Below, piece after piece: positions 26,564 to 34,063 of a stretch of DNA of 38,328 nucleotides (positions within the stretch are counted from its first letter, which is position 1; the number at the start of each line of letters is the position of its first letter). This DNA is from Collinsella aerofaciens. GTDB lineage: Bacteria; Actinomycetota; Coriobacteriia; Coriobacteriales; Coriobacteriaceae. Both the position numbers and the translations under genes were made by a program. The notes below the pieces were generated by a model. It saw only the letters and a program-made list of their open reading frames with translations, was not told the origin of the DNA and searched no databases. The stretch covers positions 1 through 38,328 of the forward strand of contig NZ_SPFO01000019.1 of assembly GCF_005845035.1 (NCBI RefSeq), read 5' to 3'.

Positions 26564-28319
26564 ACGTGTCCTCCACGACCTTACCGCCGTCTTGCACGTA
26601 AAAACACTTCATGCCATAGTGCTTGCCGTCGTCAGTCACATAGTAGTCAAACGCATCTTGCCTATAACCGTCGGAGTTGGTGGCACGCACGCGCACAAAA
26701 TACTGGCCGGCATCGGGCGCATCGCAGGTCACCTCGGGAAGCAGCACGTCCTCGGCCTTAAAGACCACGTCGCTTATGGCATAGTCGCGCGCAAGCTCTA
26801 CGGTGTAGCGAATGTCGCGCGCCTCAAAGTCGTAGGACGCATCCCAGTTAATGCGCAGCTTACCGTTATCGATCTGCGGCACGCCGATGTAGAACGGCAT
26901 GGGCTTTTTAAAACTCTCGCGAAAGCTCTTGTAGTTCTCCTCGATCTCGGAGGGAATCGCCACGGCGATCTGCTCGTATTGGTCCTTGGTGACAGGCAGA
27001 TGGTCGATATCGGGCGAAGCAAAGACCAGGGATTCAGTCACCTCGCGGTAGTGCTTGATCATCTTGCTCAGGCGTGCCTCGGTCATATACGAGCGCAGGT
27101 CCTTGACGGCGCTATCGAGCTCGGCGCGGAACGACTTGCTGCGCAACGCGCGGTTAAACAGCACGTTGCCCCAGTAGTTGCTTGCGCCACGCTCCCAGCT
27201 CGCATAATCCGAGAATCCCGTCAGGCTCAACTCGAGCTTGCGCAGCATGCCGTCGTTATCCCAATCCAGGATGTACCAGACCTTGGAGTTAAGCGGACTG
27301 TATAGATAGCAGTTACGGTTCTGCGTATCGCAATTGCCCGTCAAGATCTGAAACGCCATCCAATAGACCAGGTTCTCGGTATCGAAGTAGGTGTCGAGCA
27401 CATCGTCGATCTTATGCGTATCGTCGTTGAGCGCATCGAGCATCTCGATCAACTTGGTATGGTCCGAATCGCCCTTAATCTCGAGCATGCCCTCAAACGC
27501 CGTCTGGTTGTAGTCGGGGTCATCGGTGAGCTTAATGGTGTCTTCGAAGCGATGGAAATCGAAGTTGTTCACCTTATACAGATGCCCGTTCTTATCCAGA
27601 CCGTGAGCCTTAAGTGCCGTCTTGTTGAGCTGCTCGACCTGCGTAAACAGGCCGTAGTCCTCAAAGGTGTCGTTGGACTTTTCGGTCTGGTCGCACACCC
27701 ACAGATGCACAAACTGCGTGCGCAGGCCCATCATCTGGGGAATCCCACGGATAAGGTCGTAGGCCATCTTGTTGCGAAAACGCATACCCTCGCCCATGTG
27801 CTTGTTGAGCGCAATCGCGCGCTGTTGGCGCCAGGTACCCTTGCCCTTTTTGAGCTCCACCTTGTAATTCTTTTGCGAGTTCATGCTCGATGTCTGACCG
27901 CGCACCCGCACGGTAGCATTGGGCGCTTCCTCGCCATAGCCAACCTCGCCGGCCACCGGGCCGTCTTCGTCGCCCGGCTGCAGCAGGCCCATAACCTGAT
28001 AGCGCGTCACGCCCATGTCGGCATAGTCATACACCGAGTACGTGTTGATCTCGGCCCAGCTGTGGTCGGTGTTCTCGGAGCTGTTGCCGCGCGAGACCGT
28101 CAGATACATGGTCACAATACCCGAGTCGTCGTAGACCTCGTACAGCTCATCTTTATCGCGTAGGTGCTTGGTACCGTCCGAGGACTCGGCCTTTTTAATC
28201 TTGTCCTGCTTTTTGACCTTTTTGGTCGAGGGGTCTTCCTGCACCGAGCAGCCCGAAAGCAACAGCGCACCGGCAGCCGCCTCAAAAAGGCGACGGCGGG
28301 ACATCATTCTATCGGTCAT
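26550..28319 (-). CDS. CotH-family kinase-like lipoprotein
   Basis: The 589-residue protein begins with SRRRLFEAAAGALLLSGC, which combines a twin-arginine-like motif with a lipobox (LLSGC), so it is probably exported and lipid-anchored. The CotH domain (about 120-440) includes KNYKVELKKGKGTWRQQRA, YGLFTQVEQLN and ILDWDNDG; the DWD resembles the metal-binding aspartates of CotH protein kinases. A C-terminal fibronectin-like segment (about 480-560) follows. CotH proteins phosphorylate spore-coat proteins in Bacillus and occur in cellulosomes. Here, directly after pelG, it might modify or anchor the exopolysaccharide or a surface protein. It overlaps pelG by 11 bp, with GGGGAGG upstream. Confidence 0.85.
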   Translation of the reverse strand: MTDRMMSRRRLFEAAAGALLLSGCSVQEDPSTKKVKKQDKIKKAESSDGTKHLRDKDELYEVYDDSGIVTMYLTVSRGNSSENTDHSWAEINTYSVYDYADMGVTRYQVMGLLQPGDEDGPVAGEVGYGEEAPNATVRVRGQTSSMNSQKNYKVELKKGKGTWRQQRAIALNKHMGEGMRFRNKMAYDLIRGIPQMMGLRTQFVHLWVCDQTEKSNDTFEDYGLFTQVEQLNKTALKAHGLDKNGHLYKVNNFDFHRFEDTIKLTDDPDYNQTAFEGMLEIKGDSDHTKLIEMLDALNDDTHKIDDVLDTYFDTENLVYWMAFQILTGNCDTQNRNCYLYSPLNSKVWYILDWDNDGMLRKLELSLTGFSDYASWERGASNYWGNVLFNRALRSKSFRAELDSAVKDLRSYMTEARLSKMIKHYREVTESLVFASPDIDHLPVTKDQYEQIAVAIPSEIEENYKSFRESFKKPMPFYIGVPQIDNGKLRINWDASYDFEARDIRYTVELARDYAISDVVFKAEDVLLPEVTCDAPDAGQYFVRVRATNSDGYRQDAFDYYVTDDGKHYGMKCFYVQDGGKVVEDTYEEG

Positions 28320-29853
28320 CAGAACCTCCCCAATGCTTGCGATACACGTGAACTACTGCGCGCTCAAACGCACCATGTGGCTCACCCTTATGGCGACCTT
28401 CCTCGTAGCATTGCTCAACACGGTCGAGCACCCGGCCAAGTTCGGTAAACCAGCCCGTCTTGTCAGTCGCCACAATGGGCTGCTGGCTCAGGATACGATA
28501 CGGCAAGTTGGCGGTATAGGTATCGAGTCGCAGCAGCGCCACGATAAAAAACACCGCCGCACCCAACAAAAAGCCAAAGCCGTAAAACTGCTGCGGCAAA
28601 AGCAACGACACGGCAGTCGCCAGCCCGGCCACACCGGCAAACAGGCCCGAAGCCAGCACGGCCCCCTTATAGTCGGTAAAGTACAGCAAGATGAGCATCA
28701 CCGTATTACCCACGGCATACAGGCCATAGCCCACGCACAGCGTGCGAAAATACCCGTGCATAAGGTTGTTAAAGCCCAACGGTAGGGCCGACAGCACCGT
28801 GGTCTCGAGCGAAATGACCGCCGCGGTCACAAACAGCTGCTTGAGCGCACAAAAGCGCAGTTCGCTGTTAAGCGTGGAGAGCATCTCCTCCTCGGCCACC
28901 ACAATGTCGCCCACCACGCCGCCGTCGTTGATCAGGCTGTAGTAGTCGCGATAGCGCGGATAGAAGTTGACCTCGACCGAGACCACAAAGTTGACGGTCG
29001 TGACCAGGATGGTCAAAAACGCGATGAGCGCCGGCACATCGTAGTAGGGCGCACCATAAAAGAAGCCCTTGACCTGCACGCCAATGGGACCGGCCCAAAT
29101 AATCACCAGGTGCGCAAAGAGCCCCAGATTGGTTAACAGGCCCGTGAGCGCCAGCGGCATAAACTGATCGAGCCACTGCAAAAAGAGCCAGGGGCTGCGG
29201 TCGCTCTGAGGAAAATACCGGTATAGCAGAACCACGTCCCAGGCAAGCATGACGCCGTAGCCCAGAGCAATTGATGCCAACAGGCCCTCGACCGGCGGCA
29301 GCCCCAGTGCCAGCGCGGCCAGGGCGCATAGGCACGCGACGTCAATGGCAGCCGCAAAGCTGCACAGGATACCGCGGTAATCCTTGATGGCGGTGAGGTA
29401 GCTCATGCCGTTCCAGTTGACGATCATAATGTTGAACAGCCACAGGCACAGCAGTCCCTGCAGCAGTGTGGCGCCCGAGAACAGCAAAAAGGCGCCGTAG
29501 AGCACGGTGCCCGCAACGAGCATGATGGCGTTGGAGCCCCAAAACGAAGGCAGTATCTCATCCTCGCGCTCGGCATACAACATATCAGCCAAAAAGCGCG
29601 TGACCGGCATGGAGAAAAAGCTCGTGAGCAAAAGTGAGGCCAGCAGTGTGTAGGTCACCATGCACACCAGCAGATCCTGGTTGGCACGGCCCACACCCCA
29701 CAGACCGCACAGCACCAAGATACCCACCTGCAGCAGCACGCCCAACAGCATGGGACCCGTGCACACAATGCCGGCGTAGCCGTAAGCACGCATCGTGGCA
29801 AACAGGCCCCTGCGCCTAAACAGGCGCTTAAGCTCAAAACCAATTCCGGCCAT
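28309..29853 (-). CDS. pelG: PelG-like exopolysaccharide exporter
   Basis: PelG is a large polytopic membrane protein of the MATE/Wzx-like superfamily that moves Pel polymer across the membrane. The 514-residue product starts AGIGFELKRLFRRRGLFATM, the conserved PelG start. It has about 12 hydrophobic segments and the central EVNFYPRYRDYYSLINDGG, also typical of the family. A hydrophilic C-terminal tail of about 60 residues follows. It starts 3 bp after pelF, with GGGGGAG upstream. The Pel assignment rests on its own sequence pattern and on the order pelD-E-A-F-G around it. Confidence 0.9.
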   Translation of the reverse strand: MAGIGFELKRLFRRRGLFATMRAYGYAGIVCTGPMLLGVLLQVGILVLCGLWGVGRANQDLLVCMVTYTLLASLLLTSFFSMPVTRFLADMLYAEREDEILPSFWGSNAIMLVAGTVLYGAFLLFSGATLLQGLLCLWLFNIMIVNWNGMSYLTAIKDYRGILCSFAAAIDVACLCALAALALGLPPVEGLLASIALGYGVMLAWDVVLLYRYFPQSDRSPWLFLQWLDQFMPLALTGLLTNLGLFAHLVIIWAGPIGVQVKGFFYGAPYYDVPALIAFLTILVTTVNFVVSVEVNFYPRYRDYYSLINDGGVVGDIVVAEEEMLSTLNSELRFCALKQLFVTAAVISLETTVLSALPLGFNNLMHGYFRTLCVGYGLYAVGNTVMLILLYFTDYKGAVLASGLFAGVAGLATAVSLLLPQQFYGFGFLLGAAVFFIVALLRLDTYTANLPYRILSQQPIVATDKTGWFTELGRVLDRVEQCYEEGRHKGEPHGAFERAVVHVYRKHWGGSDDR

Positions 29854-29856
29854 CGG

Positions 29857-31284
29857 CTACTCCCCCTCTCTGGGCAGGTTAAACGCACGCGCCGTCTCGT
29901 CGTACAGCGCGCGATAGTTGGCGAGCATTTGCTCGTGCAAAAAGTACGTGGCAACGCGACGCTGCCCGCGCTCCCCCATCTCGATACGACGGGCGCGGCT
30001 TGTGCACATGCGCTCCATGGCATCGGCCAAGCCCTTGCGATACATGGGCGGCGTCACAAAACCCGCCACGCCATAGTCGTCACCCGGGGCGCCTTCGAGC
30101 AGCTCGCGGCAGCAGCCCACCTCGGTCGTCACGCAGGGACGGCGCGCTGCAAGCGACTCCAGCACGCTGAGCGGCTGGCCCTCGGAGATGCTCGTCAAAA
30201 TGGTAAAGTCGAGCTTTTCCATGTACTCGACCACGTTGACGCGGCCAGTAAAGATCAGGTCGCGCACGCCCAGGGTTTCGACCAGCGCGTGGCACTCGGC
30301 GCCATACTCCTCGTCGTCCACGCCGCCCATGATGTGCAGGCGCACCTTGGGCAGGCGCTCATGCAGCTCAAAGAACGCATAGATCATAGTCTTGACGTCC
30401 TTGATGGGCGCCAGGCGCACCACCGCGCCAATGTCCACCCAGCCGTCATCGGGCTTTAAGGGAATGTCCTTAAAGCGGTCGAACTGGATGCCGTTGGGGA
30501 TGACCAGACATTTGTCTGCATCGCAACCCATATCGATCTGCGTCTTGCGGGCGTTATGGAACAAACTCGTCGCGCGGAAGGCGCAGCGGTAGATCTCCTC
30601 CGAAAGCAGGTAGAAAAAGCGAATCCAGCGGTCCTTAAACGACGGCACCACCCAATCGGCGCGAATGATCTCTTCCTCGCGCTCGCGGGTGTAGATGCCA
30701 TGCTCGGTCAACAGCACCGGCGCATGGTGAACGCTTGAGCCCAGGCAGGCGAGCAGACCACCGTAGCCGGTCGAGATGGCATGGTACACATCGGCCACCG
30801 GCACCTCGCTGCCCAACAGGTAGAGCACGGGCAGCAACATGGAGCGCATGGTGTGGAATGCATCGGCAAAGGGCGTGTAGGGATACTCGGCCAGGCACAC
30901 GTCGCGAAAGATATCCATAAACGTGCGGCTCTGCAAAAACGAGAGCGGATGCACGCGACGGCGGTAGAAGATATCGAATAACACGTCCCAGTCCGGATTG
31001 GAGAGCGACACCAGACGGCGTAACGCCTCGCGCTCACGGTCGTTAAAACTGGCTTCATGTTGCTCACCCGAAAGCCGCAGGGCATCGTCCAGGAACACCT
31101 CGTGCACCTCGACCACGTTGCCGGGCAGCTCGTAGACAAACTTGCCACGGTCGGCAGCATGCGCGCCGATCACCCACAGCACAAACTCGTGCTCGGGCAT
31201 GGCCGTAATGTAGCCATGCATCCAGGTAGATACGCCGCCGTGCACATAGGGGTAGCAACCCTCGAGTACCAGACAGATTCTCAT
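29857..31284 (-). CDS. pelF: PelF-like glycosyltransferase (GT4)
   Basis: PelF is the cytosolic retaining GT4 enzyme that polymerises Pel, in Pseudomonas using UDP-GlcNAc/GalNAc. The start MRICLVLEGCYPYVHGGVST is the family signature. The GT-B C-terminal domain has PNGIQFDRF, LAPIKDVKTMIYAF and the donor-site ISEGQPLSVLES with the E-x7-E pair E368/E376. The 475 residues fit the family. It overlaps the pelA stop by 4 bp (31281-31284). Confidence 0.93.
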   Translation of the reverse strand: MRICLVLEGCYPYVHGGVSTWMHGYITAMPEHEFVLWVIGAHAADRGKFVYELPGNVVEVHEVFLDDALRLSGEQHEASFNDREREALRRLVSLSNPDWDVLFDIFYRRRVHPLSFLQSRTFMDIFRDVCLAEYPYTPFADAFHTMRSMLLPVLYLLGSEVPVADVYHAISTGYGGLLACLGSSVHHAPVLLTEHGIYTREREEEIIRADWVVPSFKDRWIRFFYLLSEEIYRCAFRATSLFHNARKTQIDMGCDADKCLVIPNGIQFDRFKDIPLKPDDGWVDIGAVVRLAPIKDVKTMIYAFFELHERLPKVRLHIMGGVDDEEYGAECHALVETLGVRDLIFTGRVNVVEYMEKLDFTILTSISEGQPLSVLESLAARRPCVTTEVGCCRELLEGAPGDDYGVAGFVTPPMYRKGLADAMERMCTSRARRIEMGERGQRRVATYFLHEQMLANYRALYDETARAFNLPREGE

Positions 31285-33161
31285 TTATCGCCACCCTCCT
31301 TGCGCTCGATCGTCACGGTCTTATCATTTGCCTTGAGCAGATACAGATTGCCCGTAAGGTGCGTCAGTTCGCCACCCGTCACCGCACCCGGCTCGCCATT
31401 ATTGGCGCGGAACATGAGCCACGCCTCGTCGTGGAAATTGCCCAGGCTGAGCGTCCAGGCATCCGCGCTGGTATCCACGCTCACCGTCACGGACGAAAAG
31501 CGCTGGATGGCACCGGAGCACTCCGACGCCGTCTGGTGCCGCAGGTCGGGCGCGGATTTGGTAAGCCACTCCAGGTAGTCGACCAGGCCGCCCTTGTAGA
31601 CCTCCCAGCCCTCCTTGGCACCACGATCGGGATCGAGCAAGTCGTCCGGGTGCATAAAATGCGTGCTCACGTAGTGCATGTTGAGCTCGGACACGGCTGC
31701 CAGGCGCATATAGGAATCGTCGACCATGCCGCCCGAGACAATACGTGGCTGCTCCACAATGCCGTCGCTCGCCACGCCAAACTCCTGCACGTAGGGCAGG
31801 TCGGTGCCATCCTCAAAATACGTGCTGGCGATGGTCTTAATGCGCGGAACGTCGGTGCCGATGAGCTTGCGCGCTCGGGCCGAAAGGATATTCGACGGCG
31901 GTACGTAAACCGAGCCATGAGCGTTGGGCAGAACCTCGTCCTGAAACGCGATAAGTTCGTTGAGCGAAGCGACGAGCGTCTCTTTGTTCTTCCAGGTCTT
32001 GTAGACGTACAGCGTGCCGTAGTCGGTGTCCCAGAGCGCGAGCGGCTGATGGTTGTAGCCGTGAAAGCCCAGCTCGCCGCCCATCTGCAGCAGCATGCCG
32101 CCAAAATATCGAAACTGCGTGGTATCGGGTTGGCGCGCGGGCTCGGTCTGGTTGACCGCGTCCTCGTAGTTTTCGATCATCACGCCGGTATAGCGAATGC
32201 CATATTTTTGCGCGAGCTTTTGCAGATCGGGCCACCAGACCTTGGTGTAAAAATCCGCAATGGAAAGGCCGTAGTCACGCTTGATATAAGTACCATCGCC
32301 CGAGGGCACGGGGCTAGGAAAGTCGTCCAAATAGAACACGGCGCTGTTGATGACCGGATAGGCCGTAGCATCGCCCAGCAGACTGATCGCCGCGGCGAAA
32401 AAGCCGCGCATGACCTTGTCGTAGATACCGATATTGCACACCACGGTGCGCCCGCTACCGCAGTCATTAGACCAAATGAGCGGGGCGCCCGCATCGCCAG
32501 TCTTAGCCCACTCACGCGCCGTCTCGCGCAGCGATACTGAAAGCGACGAATCAAAGGGGTCCGAGAGCTCGTAGCGCTCTCCCCCGCCCAGCATAAAGTC
32601 CTCACTCGGCACAATGCTTTCGGCTTTTACATAGTCATATCCGGCCGATTCAATGCCAAGCTTGGAGGCAATCACTTGCAGATAGCTCGAGTTATCCGGC
32701 GGCATGGCGAGCATAAGCGAACCGCCGGCACTCACCCAACTCATAATGTCGCTCAGGTGCGTACCGAGCCCATCGAGCGACGGCATGAGCAAAATCACGC
32801 GATCGAAGGAGGTCAGCGAGGGAATGGCATCCGCACCATCCAGGGCAAGATCCACGTCGCGATGGGCGATCTTCATGTCCAGCAAAATCTGGTCGAACTG
32901 GTCTTTGACGTCGTCGACGCCATCTTGGTCCGAGTCTGTAATGACCAGGCACGTGGGCTTTTGGCCAAAGATTGCCGAGGAGGCCGGCACCGCGTCGTTG
33001 GCGGCAAGCATCCCCAGCCTATGCTGGCCCGCACTGTACTGCACGCCGGCACGCTCCACCAGCAGCACGGCGGCCATGGCAATAAAGACCGCCCACACCA
33101 CGAGGAGTCCCATCCAACGAAAGCGGCCCACACGGTCTCGGATATGTTGCGCCACGCTCAT
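31281..33161 (-). CDS. pelA: PelA-type polysaccharide deacetylase (Gram-positive form, deacetylase only)
   Basis: In the Gram-positive Pel system a membrane-tethered PelA deacetylase removes acetyl groups from the polymer and makes it cationic. The 626-residue product has an N-terminal membrane anchor (about 17-37) and a Rossmann-like domain (about 60-250). A deacetylase-like domain follows, with FYLDDFPSP (D279/D280) and the HGYNHQPL motif (H367 and H371), the likely metal ligands. A beta-rich C-terminus completes it. No separate glycoside hydrolase domain is evident, unlike Pseudomonas PelA. I chose ATG 33161, with GGAGG upstream and an ATGA overlap with pelE; the frame extends to 33185. 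Confidence 0.85.
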   Translation of the reverse strand: MSVAQHIRDRVGRFRWMGLLVVWAVFIAMAAVLLVERAGVQYSAGQHRLGMLAANDAVPASSAIFGQKPTCLVITDSDQDGVDDVKDQFDQILLDMKIAHRDVDLALDGADAIPSLTSFDRVILLMPSLDGLGTHLSDIMSWVSAGGSLMLAMPPDNSSYLQVIASKLGIESAGYDYVKAESIVPSEDFMLGGGERYELSDPFDSSLSVSLRETAREWAKTGDAGAPLIWSNDCGSGRTVVCNIGIYDKVMRGFFAAAISLLGDATAYPVINSAVFYLDDFPSPVPSGDGTYIKRDYGLSIADFYTKVWWPDLQKLAQKYGIRYTGVMIENYEDAVNQTEPARQPDTTQFRYFGGMLLQMGGELGFHGYNHQPLALWDTDYGTLYVYKTWKNKETLVASLNELIAFQDEVLPNAHGSVYVPPSNILSARARKLIGTDVPRIKTIASTYFEDGTDLPYVQEFGVASDGIVEQPRIVSGGMVDDSYMRLAAVSELNMHYVSTHFMHPDDLLDPDRGAKEGWEVYKGGLVDYLEWLTKSAPDLRHQTASECSGAIQRFSSVTVSVDTSADAWTLSLGNFHDEAWLMFRANNGEPGAVTGGELTHLTGNLYLLKANDKTVTIERKEGGDK

Positions 33162-34063
33162 CGGGCCTCCTCCCAATCGCGCCAAAACGCCAACTTTTCG
33201 CGGTTGTCGGCGCTCAAATACACACGTTGCTTGTCAATCGCATCGATCACACAGTGGACCTCGTCACCGTCGCGGCGCATCACGGCTAGGCGCAGGCAAA
33301 GCATCCAAACCTCCTGCTCCTCGGGCACGTCGAGTACCAGCTGGTCGGTCACGGCCTGCGCCTCGTCGATCTGTCCGACATCGGCCAGCGCCGTCGCGTA
33401 TCGAATGCGCAGCTCAAGGGTATCCTCGCGCTCGCAGCGACGCGCAAGCAGGCGCGCGTACTGTTGGCGCTGAATCTGAGCAACGCGCCCCTCAGCCAAG
33501 CCCGAGCCCAAGTATTCACCAAGAAAATCACAGTATTCGTTGAGGTTTTGCGCGCTCGGGTCCGTCTTAAAGGCACGCTCCAGCTGCTGCAGTTTAAGGT
33601 CGGACTCCTTGGAGATCTGCGCCACCGCCGTCGCGGCATAGTGCGCCACCTCAACGTCGTCGTTAAGCTTAGCCGCCTGCAGCTGCGCCAGGTACGCGTC
33701 GGGCTCCTCGGTGAGCATGGAGAGCATTAGGCGGCGCCGGTATGCCGGGTCGTTGACGATAAGCGCCTCCTCGAGCGGCACTACGCCTGCATCGTCCTCA
33801 CCGCTCGGTACCGACATACTACGATGCAGGTCGTCGTTGAAGCGCAGCGACTCCAGCGCAGACTCTTTCAGCCACTCGCCAAGCACCGCGCTGCGCACCG
33901 ATAGCAAAACCACCAGCAACGGGCCCCACAGCGGCACCAGCACTATTACAGCCAGCATGTGCCCGCGCACCGGCAGCAGGCCCAGCTTCATGAGCGTCCA
34001 CAGCATCAGACAAACCAGCGAATGAATCAGCAGCAAGACGGCAGCAACGACAAGCGAGATCAA
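33158..34063 (-). CDS. pelE: PelE-like membrane/TPR protein
   Basis: The 301-residue protein has two N-terminal membrane helices (about 4-24 and 35-56). A helical cytosolic region with tetratricopeptide-like repeats (about 95-290, for example HYAATAVAQISKESDLKLQQ) follows. This is the layout of PelE, which links PelD to the synthase PelF in the inner-membrane complex. The start is TTG 34063, overlapping the pelD stop as TTGA, with a G-rich ribosome binding site inside pelD. Sequence similarity of PelE proteins is low, so order and topology carry the call. Confidence 0.8.
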   Translation of the reverse strand: MISLVVAAVLLLIHSLVCLMLWTLMKLGLLPVRGHMLAVIVLVPLWGPLLVVLLSVRSAVLGEWLKESALESLRFNDDLHRSMSVPSGEDDAGVVPLEEALIVNDPAYRRRLMLSMLTEEPDAYLAQLQAAKLNDDVEVAHYAATAVAQISKESDLKLQQLERAFKTDPSAQNLNEYCDFLGEYLGSGLAEGRVAQIQRQQYARLLARRCEREDTLELRIRYATALADVGQIDEAQAVTDQLVLDVPEEQEVWMLCLRLAVMRRDGDEVHCVIDAIDKQRVYLSADNREKLAFWRDWEEAR

